From Lachnospiraceae bacterium (GTDB taxonomy: Bacteria; Bacillota; Clostridia; Lachnospirales; Lachnospiraceae), in contig JAETRI010000009.1 in the NCBI GenBank assembly GCA_021770245.1, positions 1 to 64,000 on the forward strand: 64,000 bases of DNA, given 5' to 3'. Below the pieces are notes generated by a model, which saw only the letters and a list, made by a program, of their open reading frames with translations, did no database searches and had not been told where the DNA came from. Each line of letters opens with the position of its first letter. The stretch's first letter is position 1. A program made the position numbers and the translations under genes. Shown here in pieces: positions 25,409 through 33,751 of this stretch.

Positions 25409-26929
25409 ATGGCAACAAGAAACGGATATGAGGGAAGAGGTAATACAGGAAGAAACGGCGGAAACCGTTCCGGAAACGGAAGAAGCCGTATGGAATATGA
25501 AGAGGATCGTCCGCGGAGCCGAAGCCGTTCGGAGTACGAAGAGGATCGTCCGCGGAGCCGGAGCCGTTCGGAGTACGAAGAGGACCGTCCGCGGAGCCGG
25601 AACCGTTCGGAATACGAAGAGGACCGTCCGCGGAGCCGAAGCCGTTCGGAGTACGAAGAGGATCGTCCGCGGAGCCGAAGCCGCTCGGAGTACGAAGAGG
25701 ATCGTCCGCGGAGCCGAAGCCGCTCGGAGTACGAAGAGGACCGTCCGCGGAGCCGAAGCCGCTCGGAATACGAAGAAGACCGCCCGCGGAGCAGGGGCCG
25801 TTCGGATTACGGGGAATCCTATACGGGAGGTTCGGGAAACGGCGGGTCAAGGAAGGCGCCTGCCCGGAAGAAGCAGGCGAAGAAGAAAAAGCGGATTATT
25901 ATGTTTACGGTGGAAATCCTGGCTCTGGTCGTCCTGGGCGTGGTGCTCTGGGGCGTCATGAAACAGACGTCGGTTCAGCATATCACGGTGAACGAAGAGG
26001 AGATCGCCCAGAATTTTAACGATACGGTGGAAGAGAATCAGGCTATGAAGGGATATCGGAATATCGCTTTGTTTGGCCTGGATGCCAGAGACGATAACCT
26101 GGGTAAGGGGAACCGTTCCGATACCATCATGATTGCATCCATCAATATGGATACGGGGGATGTGAAGCTGGTATCCGTATACCGGGACACTTATATGAAC
26201 CTGGGGAACGACAGATACAGCAAGTGTAACGCGGCCTATGCGGCGGGCGGTCCCCAGCAGGCGATCATGATGCTGAATATGAACCTGGATATGAATATCA
26301 CCGATTATGTATGCGTAGGCTTTAACGGACTGATCGATGCGGTGGATGCCCTGGGCGGCGTGGAGATCGATATCCAGGAGGCGGAGATCGAACATCTGAA
26401 CAATTACCAGGCGAGTATGTTCAGTACGGAGGATCATCCCAAACTGACGGACGACTATGTGAGGGTAACCCATGCGGGAAGGCAGACCCTAAACGGCCTG
26501 CAGGCTACCGCTTACTGCCGGATCCGCGCCACCGCGGGAAGCGATTTCAGACGGGCGGAAAGGCAGAGGACGGTGCTGATGGCCTGCTTTGAGAAGGCCA
26601 AGACCGCGTCCATCGGTTCGCTGAACGATGCCATGAATAAACTGCTGGGGGGCTATGTGGCTACCAGCCTGGACACGGCGGAAATGTTGGAGATCCTTCA
26701 GAACGTAACGTCGTATCGGATTGTGGAAACAGAAGGGTTTCCCTTTGAAGACAGCCGGGCCACGGGCAGGGTAGGGCAGGCCGGAAGCTGTGTCATCCCT
26801 CTCTCCCTGGAGTCCAATGTGGCGAAGCTGCATCAGTTCCTGTTTCCGCAGGAGGAAGAATACACGCCTTCCGATGCGGTGAAGAGCTATAGCAGCCGCG
26901 TGGCCAGCGATACGGCGGGATGTTATTAG
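25409..26929 (+). CDS. LytR-CpsA-Psr family glycopolymer transferase with SR-like repeat tail
   Basis: 506 residues. The cytoplasmic tail holds eight 13-residue Arg-Ser repeats (about 29-132). A membrane segment follows at about 164-184, then the extracellular LCP domain (about 215-405) with the conserved Arg and Asp motifs NRSDTIMIASI, VSVYRDTY and YCRIRATAGSDFRRAERQ. LCP enzymes move polysaccharide from undecaprenyl phosphate onto peptidoglycan, which fits the end of this locus. The long repetitive cytoplasmic tail is not a usual LCP feature and resembles the tail of the GH25 protein upstream. Confidence 0.93.
   Translation: MATRNGYEGRGNTGRNGGNRSGNGRSRMEYEEDRPRSRSRSEYEEDRPRSRSRSEYEEDRPRSRNRSEYEEDRPRSRSRSEYEEDRPRSRSRSEYEEDRPRSRSRSEYEEDRPRSRSRSEYEEDRPRSRGRSDYGESYTGGSGNGGSRKAPARKKQAKKKKRIIMFTVEILALVVLGVVLWGVMKQTSVQHITVNEEEIAQNFNDTVEENQAMKGYRNIALFGLDARDDNLGKGNRSDTIMIASINMDTGDVKLVSVYRDTYMNLGNDRYSKCNAAYAAGGPQQAIMMLNMNLDMNITDYVCVGFNGLIDAVDALGGVEIDIQEAEIEHLNNYQASMFSTEDHPKLTDDYVRVTHAGRQTLNGLQATAYCRIRATAGSDFRRAERQRTVLMACFEKAKTASIGSLNDAMNKLLGGYVATSLDTAEMLEILQNVTSYRIVETEGFPFEDSRATGRVGQAGSCVIPLSLESNVAKLHQFLFPQEEEYTPSDAVKSYSSRVASDTAGCY
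25493..25804 (+). repeat. Eight tandem 39-bp coding repeats (13-residue Arg-Ser units)
   Basis: Units read EYEEDRPRSRxRS and are nearly identical at DNA level, with mainly synonymous differences, so the array is probably variable in copy number. It lies in the cytoplasmic tail of the LCP protein. Confidence 0.92.
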
Positions 26930-27006
26930 AGAGCGCACAAAATGCGGCGCGGGGGATAAGCGCTGAAGGAAGCTTAGAACCTTCTTGATTACGAAAGTAA
27001 GAATGC

Positions 27007-27033
27007 AAAGGGGCCAGGATTGACCCCTTTTTT
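27007..27033 (+). terminator. Intrinsic terminator after the LCP gene
   Basis: AAAGGGG (27007-27013) pairs with CCCCTTT (27024-27030), followed by a T-run. It ends the LCP transcript before the next GT gene. Confidence 0.75.
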
Positions 27034-27065
27034 CTTTCAATTTAAGAAGAAAAGGATATGCATAT

Positions 27066-27989
27066 ATGGAAATAGATGTGATCATCCCGTCCTATAAGCC
27101 GGGAAGGGAATTCCTGGAACTTCTGGAGCGGCTGGAGGAGCAGACGGTTTTGGCAGAACGGATCCTCGTGATGAATACGGAAAAGAGGTATTTAGACGAG
27201 CTGACGGGCGGCGCAGATCTGAGGGAGCGTTTCCCGAGGGTGGAGGTGTATTTCCTTTCGAAACAGGAATTCGACCACGGAGGGACCAGGAACCGGGCGG
27301 CCGGGAAATGCGGCGGGGATATTTTCATCTGTATGACTCAGGATGCGGTCCCGGCGGACAGACATTTGATCGAGCGGCTGACGGAGGCGCTGGAGAGGGA
27401 AGATGTGGCGGTAGCCTATGCCAGGCAGCTGGCCCGGAAGGACAGCGGGGAGATCGAGCGTTTTACCCGCAGGTTCAACTATCCAAAGGAGAGCTGCGTG
27501 AAGGGGGCGCAGCAGCTGGAGGAACTGGGAATCAAGACTTTTTTCTGTTCCGATGTGTGTGCGGCCTATAAAAAGAAAATATTTGACGAGTTGGGAGGAT
27601 TCACGGAGCATACCATGTTTAATGAGGATATGATCTATGCGGCCGGGGCGGTGCGCGCCGGCTGGAAGATCGCCTATGCCGCCCGGGCCAGGGTCTATCA
27701 TTCCCATAACTATTCCTGCGGGCAGCAGTTTCGGAGGAATTTCGATAACGGAGTGTCCCAGGCTCAGCATCCGGAGGTTTTCTCCGGGATATCGGCCGAA
27801 TCCGAGGGACTGCGCCTGGTGGGAAGGACGGCAGCCCATCTGTGCCGTGTGGGAAAGCCCTGGCTGGTGGGAAAGCTGGCGGCGGAGAGCGCCGCGAAAT
27901 ATGCGGGTTTTTTTCTGGGAAAGCGTTACCGGCATCTGCCCGGATGGGTGGTGAAACGGTGCAGCGCGAGTAAGGATTATTGGACTTAG
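27066..27989 (+). CDS. GT2 rhamnosyltransferase-like glycosyltransferase
   Basis: 307 residues. The N-terminal GT2 motif is VIIPSYKPG. The rhamnosyltransferase-type segment EFDHGGTRNRA, the CMTQDAVP variant of the DxD region and FNEDMIYAAG are all characteristic of RfbF/RgpB-like enzymes that use dTDP-rhamnose. AAAAGG lies before the ATG. It is separated from the LCP gene by a terminator, so it has its own promoter or depends on read-through. It probably adds rhamnose to the wall polysaccharide. Confidence 0.88.
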   Translation: MEIDVIIPSYKPGREFLELLERLEEQTVLAERILVMNTEKRYLDELTGGADLRERFPRVEVYFLSKQEFDHGGTRNRAAGKCGGDIFICMTQDAVPADRHLIERLTEALEREDVAVAYARQLARKDSGEIERFTRRFNYPKESCVKGAQQLEELGIKTFFCSDVCAAYKKKIFDELGGFTEHTMFNEDMIYAAGAVRAGWKIAYAARARVYHSHNYSCGQQFRRNFDNGVSQAQHPEVFSGISAESEGLRLVGRTAAHLCRVGKPWLVGKLAAESAAKYAGFFLGKRYRHLPGWVVKRCSASKDYWT

Positions 27990-28042
27990 GCGGCGGAGAG
28001 CGGGGAAACCGCCGCGGACAGACAGATTCCCCGGGTCAGAAA

Positions 28043-28072
28043 GCCGCCTGTGGCGGCGGAAGGTGAGGAAAT
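28043..28072 (+). promoter_or_regulatory. Hairpin-15 leader module of glmS
   Basis: GCCGCC (28043-28048), TGT, GGCGGC (28052-28057), then 15 nt GGAAGGTGAGGAAAT and ATG 28073. The 83-bp gap has no room for, and no core of, a glmS ribozyme. Confidence 0.72.
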
Positions 28073-29899
28073 ATGTGCGGAATAGTGGGATATGTGGGAA
28101 GGGCCCAGGCGGCCCCCATTGTGCTGGACGGGTTGGAAAAGCTGGAATATCGGGGCTATGATTCCGCCGGAATGGCGATCTTCGACGGGGAAAGGATCCA
28201 TATCACCAAATCGGTGGGCAGGCTGAAGGTCCTGCAGGAGTTAACCCATGACGGAGGCACCATGCCGGGCTGCCTGGGAATCGGGCATACGAGGTGGGCG
28301 ACCCATGGCGCACCCAGCGACGAAAATGCCCATCCCCACTTCAATGCCAAAGAAACCATTGCCGTGGTGCACAACGGGATTATAGAGAATTATCTTCCGC
28401 TGAAGAAGAAGCTGGAGGGCAGAGGATATACCTTCCGCTCCGAAACGGATACGGAGGTATTGGCCCATATGCTGGACTATTACTATAAGGGCGACCCGAT
28501 GGATGCCATCATCAAGGTGCTGCATCGGGTGGAAGGCTCCTATGCGCTGGGGATCCTTTTCGCGGATTTCCCCGGGGAGCTGTTTGCGGTACGAAAAGAC
28601 AGCCCGTTGATTGTGGGACAGAACAAGGAGGGCTGCTTCATCGCCTCCGACGTGCCCGCCATCCTGCGCTATACCAGGGAAGTGACCTATATTGAAAACC
28701 AGGAAATCGTTCGCCTGACAGCCGACGGCCTTCATATCTATAATGTGGACGAGGAAGAAGTGGAGAAGACCCCCGTCACCATCGAGTGGGATGCGGAGGC
28801 GGCGGAAAAAGCGGGATACGAACATTTCATGCTGAAGGAGATGTATGAACAGCCGAAAACCGTGACGGATACCATCAGCCCCAGGATGCGGGGAAACGAG
28901 ATCATAATCGAAGAACTGGGGATGGACGACGGAAAGCTGCGGCAGGTGAAGAAGCTGCATATCGTGGCCTGCGGCTCCGCCTATCATGCGGGCGTAACGG
29001 GTAAATATGTGCTGGAAGGTCTGGCCAGGATCCCCGTGGAAGTGGATCTGGCTTCGGAATTCCGCTACCGCAACCCCATACTGGAGGAAGGGGCCATGGT
29101 GGTGGTGATCAGCCAGTCGGGAGAAACGGCGGATACGCTGGCCGCCCTGCGGGAATCCAAGAAACGCGGCTTTCCCGTGCTGGGAATCGTGAATGTGGTG
29201 GGAAGTTCCATCGCCAGAGAAGCGGATAACGTGATGTATACCTGGGCAGGGCCGGAGATCGCGGTGGCTACCACCAAAGCCTACAGCGCCCAGCTGGTGG
29301 CCCTGTATCTGCTGGCAATGAAGCTGGCCCAGGTAAGAGGGACGGTGACGCAGGAGGAGCTTGCCGGGATGATGGATGATCTGCGCCGCCTCCCTGACCA
29401 GATCGAACTGCTGCTCAACAACAAGAACCGGATCCAACGCTTTGCCAACCGCTATATTGCAGCCCGGGACGTGTTCTTCATCGGCCGGAGCATCGATTAT
29501 GCCATTTCCATGGAGGGCTCTCTGAAACTGAAGGAGATTTCCTATATCCATTCGGAGGCCTATGCGGCCGGAGAACTGAAGCACGGGACCATCTCCCTGA
29601 TCGAAGAAGGGACCCTGGTGGCGGCCGTGTCCACCCAGCCGGAGCTGTACCAGAAGACCATCAGCAATATGGTGGAGGTAAAATCCAGGGGCGCCTTTGT
29701 GCTGGCGGTGACCTGTGAAGGAAACCGGGAGATCGAAAAGGCTGCGGACTATGTGATTTATATCCCGCATACGAACCGTTTTTTCACCAATTCCCTGGCG
29801 ATCATCCCCCTGCAGCTTTTCAGCTATTATGTGGCGGTGGGAAAAGGCTGTGACGTGGATAAACCGAGGAATCTGGCGAAATCCGTTACGGTGGAATAG
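28073..29899 (+). CDS. glmS: Glutamine-fructose-6-phosphate aminotransferase
   Basis: 608 residues, full GlmS length. It makes glucosamine-6-phosphate from fructose-6-phosphate and glutamine, the entry to UDP-GlcNAc and wall synthesis. The N-terminal nucleophile Cys2 (MCGIVGYVG), glutaminase loops (GHTRWATHG, HNGIIENY), two SIS sugar domains (CGSAYHAG, SQSGETADT, TTKAYSAQ) and the C-terminal KSVTVE are present. It is placed after the glycosyltransferases and uses the shared hairpin leader rather than the glmS ribozyme found in many Firmicutes. Confidence 0.97.
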   Translation: MCGIVGYVGRAQAAPIVLDGLEKLEYRGYDSAGMAIFDGERIHITKSVGRLKVLQELTHDGGTMPGCLGIGHTRWATHGAPSDENAHPHFNAKETIAVVHNGIIENYLPLKKKLEGRGYTFRSETDTEVLAHMLDYYYKGDPMDAIIKVLHRVEGSYALGILFADFPGELFAVRKDSPLIVGQNKEGCFIASDVPAILRYTREVTYIENQEIVRLTADGLHIYNVDEEEVEKTPVTIEWDAEAAEKAGYEHFMLKEMYEQPKTVTDTISPRMRGNEIIIEELGMDDGKLRQVKKLHIVACGSAYHAGVTGKYVLEGLARIPVEVDLASEFRYRNPILEEGAMVVVISQSGETADTLAALRESKKRGFPVLGIVNVVGSSIAREADNVMYTWAGPEIAVATTKAYSAQLVALYLLAMKLAQVRGTVTQEELAGMMDDLRRLPDQIELLLNNKNRIQRFANRYIAARDVFFIGRSIDYAISMEGSLKLKEISYIHSEAYAAGELKHGTISLIEEGTLVAAVSTQPELYQKTISNMVEVKSRGAFVLAVTCEGNREIEKAADYVIYIPHTNRFFTNSLAIIPLQLFSYYVAVGKGCDVDKPRNLAKSVTVE

Positions 29900-29916
29900 T
29901 GGTGTGCTGTCTGAGA

Positions 29917-29984
29917 CAGTATCGCAAATGCCGTCTGCGATATGCAGGGGGATAAGAAAAGATACTCTTTTTCAAACTTTTATT
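29917..29984 (+). repeat. Degenerate family D repeat downstream of glmS
   Basis: TATCGCA, a short arm, TGCGATATGCAGGGGGATA and then a TTTTTCAAACTTT segment match the 21310-21489 units with decayed arms. It lies between glmS and the HtrA gene. Confidence 0.6.
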
Positions 29985-30102
29985 ATAATTCTGTCACAAA
30001 ATAAACACAACTGCCTTATATACTGGGGATGTAAAGAAGGAAACAGGTATGGTTGCCTGAGAAAATATCAAAACGACGGAGAGTTCGGAAAGGAGTAAGG
30101 GT

Positions 30103-31722
30103 ATGTTTGAAAACGAAAATCTCACGAACAACAGGCAGGAAGAGATGAACGGGTCTCAGGCTGCCCAGGGCGGCAAGGAAGAGGCCCCTATGCAGGACGC
30201 AGGGCAGAATCAGAATACGGCAGGCTATGGAGGAAGGGAAGGAGGCCGTTTTAACGGTACTTATTCCAATAACGCATCCTGGCAGGGAAACGGGGGACCG
30301 GCAGGTCATGACGGCTCTTTTTACCAAAACGGACAGACAGGATACGGACAGCCCCAGGGAAATTACAGCGGTTACGGGAATTATCAGTCCTACCACGGCA
30401 ATTACCAGTACGGCAGCGGCGATTACGGAACCGCCCCCGGAAGGACGGGGAGAACGAAGGAAAAGAGAAAAGGGGAGAAAAAACAGACCGGCGCCATTTG
30501 GAAGAAGCTGGGAATCATGGCGGCCTGCGGTGTCTGCTTCGGTCTGTTCGCAGGGGTGAGCTTCCTGGCGGTGAGCTCATTGGGAGGAAGGACGAAGGAA
30601 CAGCCCTCCGTCCGGATGACGGAAGAGGGCGGACAGAGCGCGGAGCCCGCTTCGCAGGGCAGCGCCGGGATCAAGGCTACCGTAACCCAGGGAAGCACCA
30701 GCGCCGTGGTGACGGATGTGACGGAGGTGGTCGAAGCGACCATGCCCTCCATTGTTTCCATTACCAATCAGTCGGTGGCGGTAGCCAGCTTCTGGGGCCA
30801 GACCTTTGAACAGGAACAGGAATCTGCGGGAAGCGGCATCATCATCGGCCAGAACGAGGAAGAACTTTTGATCGTGACCAACAATCATGTGGTGGCGGAT
30901 TCCAATAAGCTCTCCGTTAAATTTATAGACGACGAGGTGGCGGAGGCTCAGATTAAAGGCACCAGCCCCTCCATGGATCTGGCCGTGATTGCCGTGAAGC
31001 TGGAGAATATCGGAAGCGACACCAGGGAGCATATCAGCGTTGCGACCATGGGGGATTCCGATTCCCTGAAGGTGGGAGAACCCGTGATTGCGATCGGGAA
31101 TGCCCTGGGTTACGGGCAGTCGGTTACCACCGGCGTGGTCAGCGCGCTGAACCGTACCCTGGAGGTGAGCGAGACCGGCACCAGCAATGCCCTGATCCAG
31201 ACCGATGCGGCCATCAATCCCGGTAATTCGGGCGGCGCCCTGCTGGATGTGAAGGGCCAGGTGATCGGCATCAATTCCAACAAGATCGGCGGCAACGCGG
31301 TGGAAGGCATGGGCTATGCCATCCCGATTTCGTCCGCCCGTCCCATCATTGAAGAATTAATGAACCGGGAAACGAGAGAACGGGTGGAAGAAGAAAACAG
31401 AGGCTATCTGGGCGTGTCCATCATCAATGTGACCGCGGCCATGGCGGAGGCCTACAGCATGCCGGAGGGTATTCTGATCGCCCAGGTTTATCCCTCCACA
31501 GGCGCTCAGGAGGCCGGGCTTCTGAAAGGAGATATTATTGTCGGCTTTGCCGGTTCCACGGTGACCACCCAGGACGACCTGGCCAACGCCATGCAGTACT
31601 ATGCGGTGGGGGATGTGGTGGAGCTCTCCATCATGAGAGGGAACATTACGGACGGGTACGAGGAACAGAAGGTTTCCGTGAGGCTGACGTCCCAGGAAGC
31701 CATGAACGCTACGAAGAACTAA
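30103..31722 (+). CDS. HtrA/DegP-like membrane-anchored serine protease with PDZ domain
   Basis: 539 residues. A Gln/Gly/Tyr-rich cytoplasmic region (1-130) precedes one membrane segment (about 136-157). A trypsin-like domain has the triad His in TNNHVVAD (about 262), Asp in SMDLAVI (about 292) and Ser in NPGNSGGAL (about 376). One PDZ domain (about 430-530) ends the protein. It degrades or refolds misfolded exported proteins. The ribosome site GGAAAGGAG precedes the ATG. A strong terminator follows, so it is probably monocistronic. The tyrosine- and glycine-rich tail is likely disordered. Confidence 0.95.
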   Translation: MFENENLTNNRQEEMNGSQAAQGGKEEAPMQDAGQNQNTAGYGGREGGRFNGTYSNNASWQGNGGPAGHDGSFYQNGQTGYGQPQGNYSGYGNYQSYHGNYQYGSGDYGTAPGRTGRTKEKRKGEKKQTGAIWKKLGIMAACGVCFGLFAGVSFLAVSSLGGRTKEQPSVRMTEEGGQSAEPASQGSAGIKATVTQGSTSAVVTDVTEVVEATMPSIVSITNQSVAVASFWGQTFEQEQESAGSGIIIGQNEEELLIVTNNHVVADSNKLSVKFIDDEVAEAQIKGTSPSMDLAVIAVKLENIGSDTREHISVATMGDSDSLKVGEPVIAIGNALGYGQSVTTGVVSALNRTLEVSETGTSNALIQTDAAINPGNSGGALLDVKGQVIGINSNKIGGNAVEGMGYAIPISSARPIIEELMNRETRERVEEENRGYLGVSIINVTAAMAEAYSMPEGILIAQVYPSTGAQEAGLLKGDIIVGFAGSTVTTQDDLANAMQYYAVGDVVELSIMRGNITDGYEEQKVSVRLTSQEAMNATKN

Positions 31723-31810
31723 CGGCCTATGCCATGCCGGTCGGGGCATGTACCCGAAACGGAAAGAATGCGGACTCCGGGAAGCGGAAAACGCCTCCCC
31801 CGGCCAGGAC

Positions 31811-31871
31811 AAACGCTAAGACTTTAGGCGGCTTCTAAAGAGGCTGCACCAAAGTCTTAGCGTTTTTTAGG
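31811..31871 (+). terminator. Intrinsic terminator after the HtrA gene
   Basis: AAACGCTAAGACTTT (31811-31825) pairs perfectly with AAAGTCTTAGCGTTT (31851-31865), followed by a T-run. The left flank CAGGACAAACGC matches the outer end of family A palindromes. Confidence 0.85.
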
Positions 31872-31894
31872 ATGCCGGCCCGCCCTGTCTGCCG

Positions 31895-31983
31895 GTAACA
31901 GCCACCCCGCAGGCTCCCGGACGCCGGGGCGCACAGGGAAGGATCCCGCCGTCCGGGAGCCTGCGGGGTGGCTGTACTGTTAC
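31895..31983. repeat. Large palindrome, family B, copy 1
   Basis: Perfect 26-bp arms (31898-31923 and 31950-31975) containing CCCCGCAGGCTCCCGGACG, flanked by GTAACA and TGTTAC. Decayed relatives lie at 46967-47005 and 62789-62851. With the terminator and the clpX promoter it accounts for the 405-bp gap before clpX. Confidence 0.8.
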
Positions 31984-32011
31984 GCCTGCCGTGAGTTTAT
32001 AGAAAGTTCAC

Positions 32012-32040
32012 TTGTTTGGATTTCGGTTATGCATTATAAT
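32012..32040 (+). promoter_or_regulatory. Promoter of the ClpX-like gene
   Basis: TTGTTT (32012-32017), 17 bp, TATAAT (32035-32040), about 90 bp before the start codon. Confidence 0.7.
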
Positions 32041-32098
32041 AAAAACGGCAATGTGAGCGGACTTTATGGTCCGGCATGGAAATTTCAGGAATGGGTGG

Positions 32099-32128
32099 GC
32101 CGCATGGAACGGCAGAATGAGAGGGAAA
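32099..32128 (+). promoter_or_regulatory. Hairpin-15 leader module of the ClpX-like gene
   Basis: A shorter stem GCCG (32099-32102) / CGGC (32110-32113), then 15 nt AGAATGAGAGGGAAA and ATG 32129. The spacing and spacer are identical to those of rfbB and rfbA. Confidence 0.65.
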
Positions 32129-33685
32129 ATGAGCGATTTTGAAGATAGACCGGCGGATGAGGGGGAAGAGATCAGGGAAGAGAGCAGCCCAAACGGAGGA
32201 GAGGACGGGAAAAAGGGGGAGGGCGCAGAGAGCCCGAAGGAAGGAAAAGCGCCGGAAACCGGAGACGGGAAGCAGGAGTCCAAATATGAGGATGTGTGTT
32301 TTATCTGCCGCAGACCCGAAAGCAAAGCGGGTAAGATGTATCATCTTCCTAACAGTATCTGCGTCTGCGACGATTGTATGCACCGGACGATGGATGCGGT
32401 GAGCCAGTATGATTATCAGGGGCTTCTGAACAATCCGGAGCTGCTGAATATGCTCAATAACATCAATAAAGACGGAAAATACACCAATATCAGCTTTGTG
32501 AACCTTTCGGATCTACAGGGGAGCGGAGGAATTCCCAATAAGCAGAAGATTAAGAAAAAGGCGCCGAAGGATAAGGAGGAGCAGCCTGTCCTGAACATCC
32601 GGGATATCCCGGCTCCTCATAAGATCAAGGCCAGCCTTGACGAATATGTGATCGGGCAGGAAAAGGCGAAGAAGATCATCTCTGTGGCGGTCTACAATCA
32701 TTATAAGCGGGTGGCCACCAATACGATGGACGATATAGAGATAGAGAAATCCAATATTCTGATGATCGGCCCCACGGGCTCGGGTAAAACATATCTGGTG
32801 AAAACGCTGGCCAGGCTGTTGGACGTACCGCTGGCCATTGCGGATGCCACTTCCCTTACCGAAGCGGGCTATATCGGCGACGACATCGAGAGCGTGGTTT
32901 CCAAGCTGCTGGCGGCTGCGGACAATGACGTGGAAAAGGCGGAGCGGGGGATCATTTTTATCGACGAGATCGATAAGATCGCCAAGAAAAAGAACACCAC
33001 TTCCCGGGACGTGAGCGGCGAATCCGTGCAGCAGGGGATGCTGAAGCTTCTGGAAGGTTCCGAGGTGGAGGTTCCGGTGGGCGCCAGCAGTAAAAATGCC
33101 ATGGTGCCCCTCGCTACGGTAAATACCAGGAATATCCTGTTTATCTGCGGCGGCGCGTTCCCGGATCTGGAAGATATCATCAAACGCCGCCTGACAAAAC
33201 AGTCCACCATGGGTTTTGTCGGGGAGCTGAAGGATAAGTACGATAAGGATCCGGATCTCCTGGGCCGCGTGACGGTGGAGGATCTGCGCAGCTTCGGTAT
33301 GATCCCGGAGTTTTTGGGGAGGCTTCCCATCATATGTACCCTGCAGGGGCTGACGCAGGAGATGCTGGTGCGCATCCTGAAGGAGCCTAAAAATGCAATT
33401 TTAAAGCAGTATCAGAAGCTGCTGGACCTGGACGAAGTGAAGCTGGAATTCGATGAGGATGCCTTGGAGGCGATTGCGAAGAAGGCCACCCAGAGAGATA
33501 CGGGAGCCAGGGCGCTGCGCGCTATCATCGAGGAATTCATGCTGGATATTATGTATGAGATCCCCAAGGACGACAATATAGGCCGGGTGACGATTACGGG
33601 TGACTATATCCGGGGTACCGGAGGGCCCGCTATCCAGATCCGGGGAGCGGGATATGCCCTGGAGGATCAGAGCGCAAAAGGATAA
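32129..33685 (+). CDS. clpX: ClpX-like AAA+ unfoldase with acidic N-terminal extension
   Basis: 518 residues, about 100 longer than usual ClpX. Residues 1-50 are acidic and low complexity. A C4 zinc-binding domain follows (CFIC ... CVCDDC, about 56-85), then a spacer and the AAA+ core with Walker A GPTGSGKT (about 215), the pore loop AGYIGDDIE in place of GYVGED, Walker B IIFIDEIDKI, and MGF in the ClpP-docking IGF position. It unfolds substrates, probably for ClpP. Clostridia often carry such a second ClpX. No clpP is nearby; a subtilase gene follows 66 bp downstream. The start at 32129 is set by the leader spacing. Confidence 0.9.
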   Translation: MSDFEDRPADEGEEIREESSPNGGEDGKKGEGAESPKEGKAPETGDGKQESKYEDVCFICRRPESKAGKMYHLPNSICVCDDCMHRTMDAVSQYDYQGLLNNPELLNMLNNINKDGKYTNISFVNLSDLQGSGGIPNKQKIKKKAPKDKEEQPVLNIRDIPAPHKIKASLDEYVIGQEKAKKIISVAVYNHYKRVATNTMDDIEIEKSNILMIGPTGSGKTYLVKTLARLLDVPLAIADATSLTEAGYIGDDIESVVSKLLAAADNDVEKAERGIIFIDEIDKIAKKKNTTSRDVSGESVQQGMLKLLEGSEVEVPVGASSKNAMVPLATVNTRNILFICGGAFPDLEDIIKRRLTKQSTMGFVGELKDKYDKDPDLLGRVTVEDLRSFGMIPEFLGRLPIICTLQGLTQEMLVRILKEPKNAILKQYQKLLDLDEVKLEFDEDALEAIAKKATQRDTGARALRAIIEEFMLDIMYEIPKDDNIGRVTITGDYIRGTGGPAIQIRGAGYALEDQSAKG

Positions 33686-33751
33686 AATGCTGCGGAGACC
33701 GGAAAGGGGAAAGACACATATATTGGTAGAAAAGGTGCGGAGCATTTTTTC

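Noticed and set aside
27990..28072. glmS ribozyme upstream of glmS
   Set aside because: Only 83 bp are available and the conserved ribozyme core is absent.
28241..29770. 509-codon antisense frame across glmS
   Set aside because: A shadow of GlmS, with His-rich low-information translation typical of reverse-strand reading.
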